Source: Variovorax paradoxus EPS
Lineage (GTDB): Bacteria; Pseudomonadota; Gammaproteobacteria; Burkholderiales; Burkholderiaceae_C
Length of the DNA: 64,000 bases
Direction: 5' to 3'
Assembly (NCBI RefSeq): GCF_000184745.1
Contig: NC_014931.1
Coordinates: forward strand, 2,294,001-2,358,000
A program made the position numbers and the translations under genes. Shown piece by piece: positions 55,361-64,000 of the stretch (position 1 is its first letter; each line of letters opens with the position of its first letter). The notes beneath the pieces are model-generated. The model ran no database searches, was not told the origin of the DNA, and saw only the letters and a program-made list of their open reading frames with translations.

Positions 55361-56722
55361 CGCGTTCTCGCCGCGCCCCAGGATCTCTCCACCGGCACAT
55401 TGACGCTCTCGCTGGTGCCGGGGCGCATCGCCGCCATTCGCCTGACGCCGGATTCTTCGTCCACGTTGCTCGGCAGTTCCGCCTTGCTGACCACGGCGAT
55501 CCCTGCACGCGTTGGCGATCTATTGAACCTGCGCGACATCGAGCAAGGCCTCGAGAACTTGAAGCGCGCACCCACCGCCGAAGCCGACATCCAGATCGAA
55601 CCATCGACAGCGCCGAACGCCAGGCCTGGCGACAGCGATCTGGTCGTCAAGTACGTTCAATCCAAGAAATGGCGCGTCAATCTGAGCCTGGACGACAGTG
55701 GCACCAAGGCCACAGGCCGCAATCAAGCCGGCGTTACCGCATCGTTTGACAACCCCTTGGGTCTGAACGACCTGTTCTACGTCAGCGCCAACCACAGCAT
55801 CAACAGTCACTTCCTTTGGGAACCGAGCTACGGCACCGAAGGCCAGGTCGCGCACTACTCGCTGCCCTTCGGCTATTGGATGCTCGGCTTCACTGCATCG
55901 AACAGCCAGTATCACCAGAGCATCGCCGGTCTGAACGGCGATATCGTCTACGCCGGCAAGACCAGCAACGCCGAGGTCAAGCTCTCGCGCCTGGTCTACC
56001 GCGATCAAAGCCGCAAGACGACGGTGGCGATCAAGGGCTTTCGCCGCGAGTCGCGCAGCTTCATCGAAGACCTGGAACTGGACGTGCAGCACCGCGTGGC
56101 CGGTGGCTGGGAGCTGAGCCTGAATCACAAGGAGTACATCGGTGAGGCGACGCTCGAAGGCACGCTGGCCTACAAGCGTGGCACCCGCGCTTTTGGCGCC
56201 AAAGAATCGTCGGAAGAGATCGCCTATCGCAATCGCGACGATCTGAATGACCCGCTGGAGGGCACTTCGCGCCTGAAGCTCTACACCGCCGACATCAGCC
56301 TCAACGCGCCATTCAAGCTCGGCGAGCAAAAGCTGCGGTACTCGGGCCTCATTCGCGCCCAGTGGAACCGCACGCCGCTGACACCGCAGGATCGCTTCGC
56401 CATCGGCGGGCGCTACACAGTGCGCGGCTTCGATGGCGAGGCGAACCTGATGGGCGAGCGCGGCTGGCTGCTGCGCAATGACATCGGCTGGGCCATGGGA
56501 CAGAGCGGCGCCGAGCTCTATGCGGGTATGGACTACGGCCACGTCGGCGGGCGTTCCACCATCGACACGCTCGGCCAGAACCTGGCGGGGGCCGTGGTCG
56601 GTGTGCGCGGCCAGTGGAGCAAGTTGAGCTACGACTTCTTCGTCGGTGCACCCATCAGCAAGCCCGAGGGCTATCGCACCGCGAAGGTCACGCTCGGCTT
56701 CAATTTGAACGCGAGCTTTTGA
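54956..56722 (+). CDS. fhaC: ShlB/FhaC/CdiB family two-partner-secretion transporter
   Basis: Outer-membrane transporter of 588 aa that exports the FhaB-like exoprotein. Order: signal peptide (1-22), a Gln/Glu/Arg-rich helix and Pro-rich linker (about 25-65), two POTRA domains (about 66-230, including FRIDRVLLAGEQS and LSLVPGRIAAIRL), then a 16-stranded barrel to the end. The conserved L6 motif is RYTVRGFDGE and the last strand ends TLGFNLNASF, with the terminal Phe needed for insertion. The start is a TTG at 54956 with GGGAG 6-10 bases upstream. The order exoprotein-immunity-transporter is that of Burkholderia-type CDI loci. Confidence 0.9.
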   Translation: MKTNSRAMLAGVLLGGPLWAHAQAPSTPQPFVEQQRQQERERALREQNERTVDQRPQAAPPAPAQRIPESESPCFRIDRVLLAGEQSEAFQWVVADLSGPDGNDSPIGRCLGTAGVNVVLARAQQAAIARGYVTTRVLAAPQDLSTGTLTLSLVPGRIAAIRLTPDSSSTLLGSSALLTTAIPARVGDLLNLRDIEQGLENLKRAPTAEADIQIEPSTAPNARPGDSDLVVKYVQSKKWRVNLSLDDSGTKATGRNQAGVTASFDNPLGLNDLFYVSANHSINSHFLWEPSYGTEGQVAHYSLPFGYWMLGFTASNSQYHQSIAGLNGDIVYAGKTSNAEVKLSRLVYRDQSRKTTVAIKGFRRESRSFIEDLELDVQHRVAGGWELSLNHKEYIGEATLEGTLAYKRGTRAFGAKESSEEIAYRNRDDLNDPLEGTSRLKLYTADISLNAPFKLGEQKLRYSGLIRAQWNRTPLTPQDRFAIGGRYTVRGFDGEANLMGERGWLLRNDIGWAMGQSGAELYAGMDYGHVGGRSTIDTLGQNLAGAVVGVRGQWSKLSYDFFVGAPISKPEGYRTAKVTLGFNLNASF

Positions 56723-56740
56723 TCAAGGGAGGTTTTTCCA

Positions 56741-57583
56741 ATGCAAACAAAGACAGAAAAAATATCAATGAACACTGCTGCTGCCCTGCGACGGGGTGCA
56801 CTCGGCATCGCACTTCTCCTGACCGCATGCGTCACCCAACCGCCGCTGGCAGCGACCCAACCGGACGAAGCGGCTGCCTCGGCGCCCGCGCTGAGCAGTT
56901 ACGCCGCAGCCGACGGCCTCGTGCCGGTAGGCACGACCAAGGTGCGTCTGCGCGGCAAGTCTTATCCCGACGGCTTCGATCGGTTGCGCATCGTGCGCCG
57001 CGATCACACGGGCCGTGCCGTTGCGGCGCAGGTGGCGCTCAATGTCGGTCTTGCGGCGGTCACGGGGCGGGTGGGCGGTTTCGCGGCAGAAGGCTTCTCC
57101 AAGGACAACCTGGTCGGCGACCCGGTATTGGAACTGGCAGGGCAGCCATGGGCGAATAACCCCGGCATGAAGGAATTACCTGAGGCGCTCAATGAGATCG
57201 CCACCCGTGTCTATGCGGCCCGAGCGTGGAAGGAACTGGAGCGGGGCCGCAGCGAAAGCGGATGGACGCGCGAAGACATGGTTGCTGCCGCGCAGTTGCC
57301 TGCCGAGGCCGACGCGCCGATCAACCCCGGCGCATGGCGACTCGTCTACGAAAACCTGTCGGGCCAGGACGAGTTGTACCGCCTGCAGTTCAGCGCCGGC
57401 TTGGCCTTGGCAAGCCTGCGTTTCGGTCTTCCGCCCATGCCGGCCAATTGCTTCTATCAGTCGGAGCCGGTGGCTTGGACCACATGGCAAGCCGACGGCT
57501 GGCTGCGTCTGCGCGAGGAACGCGCCAAGGCCTTGGCGAAGTGCGTCGAGACGCTAGGCCAAACCAAAGCGCGTCTGTGGTGA
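56741..57583 (+). CDS. Lipoprotein of unknown function linked to the CDI locus
   Basis: Predicted lipoprotein of 280 aa. The signal RRGALGIALLLTAC puts the lipid-bearing Cys near residue 30. The mature part has no domain I recognise: KVRLRGKSYPDGFDRLRIV near 70-88, a small hydrophobic stretch VALNVGLAAVTGRVGGFA (about 98-116), and a Trp-rich C-terminal third. AGGGAGG precedes the ATG, and the gap to fhaC is 18 bp, so the two are co-transcribed. A lipoprotein in a Burkholderia-type CDI locus recalls BcpO, but this one is much larger and lies after the transporter. Confidence 0.75.
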   Translation: MQTKTEKISMNTAAALRRGALGIALLLTACVTQPPLAATQPDEAAASAPALSSYAAADGLVPVGTTKVRLRGKSYPDGFDRLRIVRRDHTGRAVAAQVALNVGLAAVTGRVGGFAAEGFSKDNLVGDPVLELAGQPWANNPGMKELPEALNEIATRVYAARAWKELERGRSESGWTREDMVAAAQLPAEADAPINPGAWRLVYENLSGQDELYRLQFSAGLALASLRFGLPPMPANCFYQSEPVAWTTWQADGWLRLREERAKALAKCVETLGQTKARLW

Positions 57584-57800
57584 CGGGTGTTCCTCGCAGC
57601 CGCCAGGAATATTCAGCCGAACGGCATGCGGTATCGGCATCGTTGAAGCGGTACGGCGCGTTCCCGTAGTCCATCGCATTGCAGTGCAGTGGAAGAGCAC
57701 GCTGCCGCTTCAAAGCAGGAACGTCGCGTGGTTGCGGTTCTAGTTCTATGACGCGGGGAGTCCGGTTATCGCAATGCTGCGCAACGACATCAGCGTTGGG

Positions 57801-58655
57801 CTAACGCATCACCTTCACCATCGCCGCCAACCGCTCGTTCGCAAAGCCCGCATCCAGCGACCGCTTGAACAACCCCATCAGGAAATCCGGAAAGCTCGCA
57901 TCGAGCCCGGCTTCCCGCGCCTGCTTCACGAAGAGCCGCCCCGCGCCCGCGCAGGTGGCCATCGAGCTCTCGGGTTCGCCGTAGCGGTCGGCGTGGATGG
58001 CCAGGCCCTCGGCGCTGATCATTTCGCCGAGCACCGGCGAGATCGCGCCGATCATCTGCGAGAAGGCGGCCACGCCGAGCCCTTCGGATTCGCAGATGCG
58101 CACGCCGTGAAAGAACCCGCTCATCGCGCCGAACATGCAAGAGAGCGTGGCGAGGTCCCACGCGGCCGCGTTGCCGATGGGCTCGCCCATGTACTGGATG
58201 TTCCCGGCGATGGCTTCGAGCACCGGACGGCAGGCGGCGAGGGCGCGCTCTTCGCCGGAGATGAAGAGCGGCGTGTCGGGCCGGCCGATCTGGCCGGGCG
58301 TGGCGAGGAGGGCGCCGTCGAGATACGCGACGCCGCCGAGGGCTGCCCAGTCGTCGCGCGCGTCCTGCGGGGTGCCGGTGCTCAATTGCACCAGCACCTT
58401 GCCGCGCAGCGCGTCGGCCACGCCGGGCGCGGCGAGGATGGCGCGCCAAGCCGTGTAGTCCGCCACGCAGACCAGCACGACGGGGCTGGCCTGCACCGCG
58501 GCGAGCGCACCGGGTGCGAGCACCGTGCCCTGGTTCAGTAAAGGCTTCGCGCGTTCGGCGGTGCGGTTCCATACCGTCAGCGTGAATTTCGATTGCAGGG
58601 CGCGTGCGAGGGCGATGCCCATGGGGCCGAGGCCGATGAGGGAAACGTCGGTCAT
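57801..58655 (-). CDS. NAD(P)-dependent reductase, imine reductase-like
   Basis: Beta-hydroxyacid dehydrogenase superfamily protein of 284 aa. The dinucleotide site GLGPMG is at 8-13 and WNRT (about 29-32) is the usual NADPH-binding turn. The C-terminal helical domain has the layout of imine reductases/reductive aminases rather than 3-hydroxyisobutyrate dehydrogenase: ATPGQIGRPDTPLFISGEER near 118-137 and no typical catalytic Lys-Asn motif. It could reduce cyclic imines or related C=N compounds. It lies 26 bp after an SDR gene on the same strand. Confidence 0.82.
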   Translation of the reverse strand: MTDVSLIGLGPMGIALARALQSKFTLTVWNRTAERAKPLLNQGTVLAPGALAAVQASPVVLVCVADYTAWRAILAAPGVADALRGKVLVQLSTGTPQDARDDWAALGGVAYLDGALLATPGQIGRPDTPLFISGEERALAACRPVLEAIAGNIQYMGEPIGNAAAWDLATLSCMFGAMSGFFHGVRICESEGLGVAAFSQMIGAISPVLGEMISAEGLAIHADRYGEPESSMATCAGAGRLFVKQAREAGLDASFPDFLMGLFKRSLDAGFANERLAAMVKVMR

Positions 58656-58681
58656 TTCGTGTGTTCCTTTGGGTGCGGATT

Positions 58682-59449
58682 TCAGGCGGCGGCCGGGGTG
58701 AGCTTCTGCCCCAGCCCGCCATCGACGGTGAGCCGGGCGCCCGTCGTGAAGGTCGCCTCGAAGGCGAAGAAGAGCACCGCGCGCGCCACCTCGGCTGCCG
58801 TGCCATGCCGCCGCATCGGCGTGATCTGGTCGCCCACGCGGATGAACTCCGCGCGCTCCTCGGCCGTAGCATCGGCGATGCCCAGCGTGGGCGTGTCGAT
58901 GAACCCCGGGCTCACCACGTTGACGCGGATGCCGCGCGTCACCAGCTCGGCCGCGAAGCCCGAGGCGAACGAGCGCAGCGCGGCTTTCGTGCCGCTGTAG
59001 ACGCTCATGCCGTGCATGCCGCCCTCGTCGGCGATGGACGAGGTGAAGACGATCGCGCTGCCCTGCGGCATCAACGGTGCGAGGCGCTGCACTGTGAAGA
59101 ACGGGCCCTTGGTGTTGATCGCGAAAGCGCGGTCGTAGCCCGCTTCGGTCACCTGCGCGAAGGGCTCCAGTGTCGCGATGCCGGCGTTGATGTGCAGCAG
59201 GTCGATGCGGCCGAAGCGCTCGCGCGCCGTGACGGCGAGGGCATCGATGTCGGCGAGCGAGGCCGCATCGGACGCAAGCACATGGGCGCCGGGGCCCAGC
59301 GTGCGGCGCGCGGCTTCGAGGTTCTCTGGGTTGCGCCCGGTCACCAGCACTTCGGCGCCGCCTTCGATCAGCGCCTGTGCCGTCGCCAGTCCCATGCCGA
59401 TGGTGCCGCCGGTGATGACGGCCTTCTTGCCCGCGTAGGGTTTGTTCAT
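58682..59449 (-). CDS. Short-chain dehydrogenase/reductase
   Basis: Classical SDR of 255 aa. The cofactor site TGGTIGMG is at 13-20, the structural NAG at 88-90, and the catalytic Ser137/138, Tyr151 and Lys155 (YSGTK) are present. The C-terminal PGFIDTP and GARLTVDGG motifs complete the family pattern. It probably uses NADPH (TGRN after strand 2). It heads a two-gene operon with the imine-reductase-like gene and diverges from an AraC regulator across 139 bp. The substrate is unknown. Confidence 0.9.
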   Translation of the reverse strand: MNKPYAGKKAVITGGTIGMGLATAQALIEGGAEVLVTGRNPENLEAARRTLGPGAHVLASDAASLADIDALAVTARERFGRIDLLHINAGIATLEPFAQVTEAGYDRAFAINTKGPFFTVQRLAPLMPQGSAIVFTSSIADEGGMHGMSVYSGTKAALRSFASGFAAELVTRGIRVNVVSPGFIDTPTLGIADATAEERAEFIRVGDQITPMRRHGTAAEVARAVLFFAFEATFTTGARLTVDGGLGQKLTPAAA

Positions 59450-59588
59450 GGTTCGCATGCCTTGAAACGATTGGAGTTCATGGCTGCGAATGATCGGGAT
59501 TGCCGCGCAAAAGGTCGCGCACATTCGGCCGTGCGGGAGCACAAACGGACGATGGCATGCGGCGCGGTCGCGGCAGATAATCTTTCCG

Positions 59589-60416
59589 ATGAGCTACAAC
59601 GACCTGGCACTGACGGCCGACAGCTTCGTGATGCCCGCACCCTCCGGCCTGCGCGTCGACATGCGCCAGACCCCGGCCGGCGTGGTCGGCTACGAGGCCT
59701 TGCCCGACCACCGCATCAAGCTGCACGCGGGCGCACCTGTGCCGGGCGCCTGCCGGCTGCACAAGTTTCTCTACACGCGCGGCGACCTCGACATCCTGCC
59801 GGCCGGCGCGACCGACGTCTGGCACGAGGAGGCGCCCAGCACCTCGATCGTCGTGCGCATGGCGCCCTCGCTGCTGCAGCGCACCGCCGACGAGATGGCC
59901 CTGCCCGCCGAGCGTGCGCGGCTCGGCGAACGCCACCAGTTCCGCGATGCGCAGATCGAGCACATCGCCCTCGCGCTCGATGCCGAGCGGCGCGCGGGAT
60001 TTCCGAACGGCACGCTGTACACCGACAGCCTGGGCACCGCGCTGGCAGTGCACTTGATTGCGGGACAGAAGGTCGAGGCGGCGCCCGTGCAGGGGCTGTC
60101 GCGGCCGCAACTGCGGCGTGTGACGGAGTACATCGAGGCGAATCTGGACGGCAATCTGTCGCTGTCCGCGCTGGCGGACATCGCAGGCCTGAGCGCCTCG
60201 CACCTGAAGACGCAATTCAAGCGCTCCACCGGCCTGCCGGTGCATGAGTACGTGGTGCACCGGCGCGTGGACCGCGCGCGCGGCCTGCTGCTGCGCAGCG
60301 CGATGCCGGCGAGCCTCGTGGCGCTGGAGAGCGGTTTCTCGCACCAGAGCCACATGGCGCGGTGCATGCGCCGCGTGCTCGGTGTGACGCCGGGCGAGGT
60401 GCGGCGCGCTGGTTGA
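59589..60416 (+). CDS. AraC family transcriptional regulator
   Basis: AraC regulator of 275 aa. The N-terminal sensing part is not a clear cupin; the C-terminal helix-turn-helix pair is at about 170-272, with [20 protein letters not shown] and [20 protein letters not shown]. The start [12 protein letters not shown] is chosen over a longer frame. It is divergent from the SDR/imine-reductase-like operon, which it probably controls, perhaps as a multidrug or electrophile response. Confidence 0.88.
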   Translation: MSYNDLALTADSFVMPAPSGLRVDMRQTPAGVVGYEALPDHRIKLHAGAPVPGACRLHKFLYTRGDLDILPAGATDVWHEEAPSTSIVVRMAPSLLQRTADEMALPAERARLGERHQFRDAQIEHIALALDAERRAGFPNGTLYTDSLGTALAVHLIAGQKVEAAPVQGLSRPQLRRVTEYIEANLDGNLSLSALADIAGLSASHLKTQFKRSTGLPVHEYVVHRRVDRARGLLLRSAMPASLVALESGFSHQSHMARCMRRVLGVTPGEVRRAG

Positions 60417-60428
60417 CCGCTGCTGCGC

Positions 60429-61403
60429 TCAGCGGGCTTCGTTGTCGAAGCCGCTGAATTCGATGTCCGGCGCGCTCGTGTTGTGCTTCGAAGGCAGGCT
60501 GCGGCCGAAGCGCACCTGCGTGGCGTTGAGCGACTTCACTTCGGGCAAGGATCTGGCCTGCGATGCGGCGCCCGGCGACTCCTGCCAGCGCACTTCGCTC
60601 ATATCGGCGTTGTCGGGCGTGACGTACATCGAGCGCAGCACCGCGAAGGGTTGCGCGCTCGCAGTGGGCTTCGACAGCGTCACATCCAGCGCCGTGCGCT
60701 TGCGGCTGATCTCGTCCACGCGCGCTACCGCGCTGCCGCCGTTCGTGAAGCGCAGGTGGATCGCCAGTGGCTTGGGCACCACGCGGATCGACGCGATGTT
60801 CACCACCGGCCGCCCGGCCTGCTCGACGGGCCCGAGCAGGAACGACGAGCCGTACACGCCGTCGCCGAAGCGCGCCTCGGGCAGCGGCTTCAGGCGCCAG
60901 TAACCGTCGGAGGGATACAGCACGATGGCCTCCAGCGCCTTGCCGTTCTCCTTCTTGAACACCTGCAGCAGGTGAAAGCCGCGGTCGCTGCGTTTGCCTA
61001 CCTGCACCGGCACGCGCTGCGGCCGCCAGAAGGTGGGCAGCGTCATGCCGACGATGCGCCACTCGGCGTTGTCCAGCAGCACCACGGTGCGCTTCTTGAA
61101 GCGGTGCGCGGGATCGGTGGGGTGTGTGCCGCCATCGAAATTGCAGCCAGAAAAATCAGGCGCGGTGACGTCGTTGCCGATCTTGTCGAGGTAGTCGGGC
61201 TGCAGCGCCTCGATGCGCATGTGGCGGATGCCCTCGCCACGCAGCACCATGGAGACGTTGTCTTCCTCGGCGCAGGCGGTGGTCGTGGTGCCGTTCTCGA
61301 CAGTGGCGGCGACGGGGGCTGCGAGGGCAGGGCCGGCCGACAGTAGCGCGGCGATAAAAAAGGGCAGGAGGGAGGCGGTGCGCGGGGCGGGGTGCAGGGG
61401 CAT
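60429..61403 (-). CDS. Secreted protein of unknown function
   Basis: Exported protein of 324 aa. A Sec signal TASLLPFFIAALLSAGPALA ends near residue 28. The mature part has Cys44 and a Cys in DFSGCNFDGG that could pair, and beta-rich sequence throughout (RTVVLLDNAEWRIVGM, DGYWRLKPLPEARFGDGVYG). I recognise no domain. GGAGACCTG precedes the ATG. It is convergent with the AraC gene and 32 bp after the NadR-type kinase gene on the same strand, perhaps read from the same transcript. Confidence 0.75.
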   Translation of the reverse strand: MPLHPAPRTASLLPFFIAALLSAGPALAAPVAATVENGTTTTACAEEDNVSMVLRGEGIRHMRIEALQPDYLDKIGNDVTAPDFSGCNFDGGTHPTDPAHRFKKRTVVLLDNAEWRIVGMTLPTFWRPQRVPVQVGKRSDRGFHLLQVFKKENGKALEAIVLYPSDGYWRLKPLPEARFGDGVYGSSFLLGPVEQAGRPVVNIASIRVVPKPLAIHLRFTNGGSAVARVDEISRKRTALDVTLSKPTASAQPFAVLRSMYVTPDNADMSEVRWQESPGAASQARSLPEVKSLNATQVRFGRSLPSKHNTSAPDIEFSGFDNEAR

Positions 61404-61435
61404 CAGGTCTCCGTGGAAGAAGAACGGCGGCTTGC

Positions 61436-62116
61436 TTATTCGCGCCGCCCGATCAGGTCTGTGAAAAGCCGATGTTCGCATTCCGGGTCGGAACACTTCT
61501 CGCAAGGCCATGTCCACGCGGCGGGCTTTGCGTCGGCCTTGCCACTCGCACGCGCACGGGTTTCGCGGTCTTCGCCACTGGCGATCGAGTTGATGGCGTT
61601 CCACGCGTTGGCCAGGCGTTCGCCGCCGGTGCCGTGCACGACGGTGAACGAGAGCTTCGCGCCCGTCAGCGCTGCGCGCACGAGCGTGTCGGTCGGCTGG
61701 CGGGCATGGGGGCCGTCGCGCAGGTGGTCGGCGACCCAGGGAATGTCGAGCGCGGTGAGCAGCGTGATGGCGTAGCGCCGCTGGGCTGCGAGGGCGCCGG
61801 CGTAGAGCGAGCGGTCGTCGAAGAGCTGCTCGCTGTAGACCGCGGTCATGAGCGCGGTGGTGTCGGCGATCACGACGCCGGTTGCTGCTGCGGCGTCGAT
61901 GCGGCGCGTCTGTTCGTCGGCAATGGCCTGCTGCTCGTCGGGGCGCGGCGTGCGGCCTTCGCGATCGCACCATTCGCGCAGGTACTCGCCCACCAGCGTG
62001 GCCGGAATGCCGCGCTCCTGCAGGCGCTGTGCGATGGCGCGCGCCAGTTCGGTCTTGCCGGTGCTCTCGGCGCCCAGCACCGCGATGACGCAACCGGTCG
62101 GCAGCATCGGCGTCAT
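61436..62116 (-). CDS. NadR-type nicotinamide riboside kinase
   Basis: P-loop kinase of 226 aa resembling the kinase domain of NadR without its NMN adenylyltransferase and repressor domains. Walker A GAESTGKT is at 15-22, followed by GEYLREWCDREGRTP, DEQQAIADEQTRRIDAA and ADTTALMTAVYS, typical of NadR kinases. It phosphorylates nicotinamide riboside to NMN for NAD salvage. The C-terminal 50 residues add a Cys-rich tail (CEKCSDPECEH), possibly metal-binding and unusual for the family. It overlaps pnuC by 4 bp, so import and trapping are coupled. Confidence 0.88.
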   Translation of the reverse strand: MTPMLPTGCVIAVLGAESTGKTELARAIAQRLQERGIPATLVGEYLREWCDREGRTPRPDEQQAIADEQTRRIDAAAATGVVIADTTALMTAVYSEQLFDDRSLYAGALAAQRRYAITLLTALDIPWVADHLRDGPHARQPTDTLVRAALTGAKLSFTVVHGTGGERLANAWNAINSIASGEDRETRARASGKADAKPAAWTWPCEKCSDPECEHRLFTDLIGRRE

Positions 62117-62733
62117 GCGCGCTCCAGCGCCGGCAGGCGCTGCCGCCATGCCAGGTAGCCGGCCACGCTGAGCACCGCGAACACGGCGTACAGGCCGACG
62201 GTGAGCCACAGGCCCTTGTGGATGAACAGGCCCACGCTCACGACGTTCACCGCCAGCCAGATGAGCCAGTTCTCGATGAACTTGCGCCCGAGCAGGAACT
62301 GGCCGATGAGGCTGAGGCCGGTGGCGAAACCGTCCCACCACGGCACGTCGGTGTCGGTGAAACGGCCAAGGAAGAGGGCGACCGCGGGCCATGCGATGGC
62401 GCAGGCGACCAGGGTCAGCGTGATGCCGCGCGACGACAGCCGGCTGACATGCAGCGCGCTGCCGTCACTGCGATGGCCGCTCAGCCATTGGAACCAGCCC
62501 CAGAGCGCGACGAAGGCGAAGAACACCTGCAGCGACGCATCGCCATAGATGCGCGCCTTGGCGAAGACCGCGACGTAGAGCAGCGAACTGGCGATGGCCA
62601 GCGGCCAGCCCCAGTGGATCTCGCGCATGTTGCAGCCGACCATCGCGAGCGCGAGGACGGCGGCCACGAGTTCGAGCCAGCTGACGGGGGAGCCCCAGAG
62701 CGCGAAGGCGGGGGCCGAGAGGAACTCGGGCAT
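62113..62733 (-). CDS. pnuC: Nicotinamide riboside transporter PnuC
   Basis: Inner-membrane transporter of 206 aa with about seven helices, moving nicotinamide riboside by facilitated diffusion. The family Trp-rich motif FFAFVALWGWFQW is near 70-82 and the conserved IENWLIWLAVNVVSVGLF near 150-167. The ATG at 62733 is chosen because the longer frame adds a non-membrane stretch. It is paired with a nicotinamide riboside kinase gene, together forming a salvage unit for NAD. Confidence 0.92.
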   Translation of the reverse strand: MPEFLSAPAFALWGSPVSWLELVAAVLALAMVGCNMREIHWGWPLAIASSLLYVAVFAKARIYGDASLQVFFAFVALWGWFQWLSGHRSDGSALHVSRLSSRGITLTLVACAIAWPAVALFLGRFTDTDVPWWDGFATGLSLIGQFLLGRKFIENWLIWLAVNVVSVGLFIHKGLWLTVGLYAVFAVLSVAGYLAWRQRLPALERA

Positions 62734-62755
62734 CAGCAGGCGGAGTGTTGAAGGG

Positions 62756-63034
62756 TCAGTGCGCGATCTGCACGAATACTTCGTTCGGCTTGACCATGCC
62801 GAGTTCCGCTCGCGCACGTTCTTCGACCATCTCGAGCCCGTCCTTCAGGTCGTTGACCTCCGAGGCCAGCCGCTCGTTGGTGATCGTGGCCTTGGCGTTC
62901 GCTTCCTTCTGATCGGTCAGCTTGGTCTGCAGTTGCACGACGTCGCGCACGCTGCCGCGCCCGTTCCACAGCTGCCACTGGAGAACGACCAGCAGGAGCA
63001 GCAGGACGATGGGAGGAACGAAGCGCGCGCGCAT
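62756..63034 (-). CDS. ftsB: Cell division protein FtsB
   Basis: Small bitopic division protein of 92 aa. One membrane helix (PPIVLLLLLVVLQWQLW, about 7-23) is followed by a periplasmic coiled coil (LQTKLTDQKEANAKATITNE) and the conserved ERARAELGMVKPNEVFV end. FtsB joins FtsL and FtsQ at the divisome. It lies 100 bp after eno, the usual order in beta- and gammaproteobacteria, which confirms the assignment of both. Confidence 0.93.
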   Translation of the reverse strand: MRARFVPPIVLLLLLVVLQWQLWNGRGSVRDVVQLQTKLTDQKEANAKATITNERLASEVNDLKDGLEMVEERARAELGMVKPNEVFVQIAH

Positions 63035-63134
63035 GAATGAGTGTCTGTCTACGCCACCCGCACACCGGGGCCGCCGCGCTGCCGTTCCGGATGGAGCGGC
63101 GAAGTGCGTGGCCTGGCGAGCCGGGTGGCTGGCA

Positions 63135-64000
<866 letters not shown>

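Noticed and set aside
57584..57800. A possible small gene in the gap after the CDI lipoprotein
   Set aside because: Short open frames exist on both strands but none has a ribosome site, domain or plausible codon pattern; I see nothing functional in these 217 bp.

Overview
The window reads as a chromosomal stretch of a high-GC betaproteobacterium of the family Comamonadaceae, most likely Variovorax or a close relative. The signs are a uniformly GC-rich third codon position, three orphan tripartite-tricarboxylate (Bug/TctC-type) binding proteins, many LysR, TetR, AraC and GntR regulators beside small catabolic operons, and the order ftsB-eno next to XerD and ArfB housekeeping genes. The genus is inferred from gene content only. 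I saw no rRNA, tRNA, CRISPR array or insertion sequence.

Layout, left to right. 1-955: end of a branched-chain amino acid type ABC importer (LivH-like start, LivG). 1006-3017: a TetR regulator with a two-site operator and a thiolase. 3043-5980: ArfB ribosome-rescue hydrolase, then a leftward GntR / quinone oxidoreductase / glutathione transferase operon. 6135-14588: a rightward catabolic operon (family 1 binding protein, fused double permease, ATPase, exported type-B carboxylesterase, class III CoA-transferase, two crotonase-fold proteins) whose promoter faces the GntR gene across a 12-bp inverted repeat. 14592-21452: mixed genes (membrane protein, DUF3299 lipoprotein, LysR, SulP permease, DUF2501, M20 peptidase, LysR). 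21453-23716: a small operon of PAP2 phosphatase, acyl carrier protein and ketoacyl synthase. 23798-29790: AraC/MFS pair, TauE-like and AEC transporters, a Bug receptor, XerD. 29803-37281: a phosphonate operon (divergent LysR, phnD-phnC-phnE, phosphonoacetate hydrolase, iron alcohol dehydrogenase, phosphonoacetaldehyde dehydrogenase). 37308-42454: DUF72, two Bug receptors, and a TetR / thiolase / MaoC group with a shared operator. 42465-45564: pentapeptide-repeat protein, DUF455 diiron-like protein, gamma carbonic anhydrase, Hsp33. 57801-64000: an imine-reductase-like enzyme, SDR, AraC, a secreted unknown, PnuC and a NadR-type kinase, FtsB and enolase.

The most distinctive region is 45913-57583, a two-partner-secretion contact-dependent inhibition locus. 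A large FhaB/CdiA-type exoprotein ends in a variable toxin module and is followed by its immunity gene, a near-identical truncated copy of the start of the transporter gene, the tail of a second (deaminase-like) toxin, a second immunity gene, the intact FhaC/CdiB-type transporter, and a lipoprotein. The AT-rich toxin and immunity genes stand out from the GC-rich scaffold. I read the layout as the footprint of a toxin swap that pushed an older toxin/immunity pair downstream. The exoprotein itself is broken by an out-of-frame deletion inside its secretion domain, so delivery by this copy is doubtful unless the junction is a sequencing or assembly error.

The phosphonate operon is complete for uptake and for the last two catabolic steps, but it carries an iron alcohol dehydrogenase where AEP operons carry the PhnW transaminase. 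This points to 2-hydroxyethylphosphonate, or another source of phosphonoacetaldehyde, as the substrate. Several operators can be read directly beside their regulators, the clearest being two CTACC-N8-GGTAG sites, one before a TetR gene and one before the thiolase that follows it.
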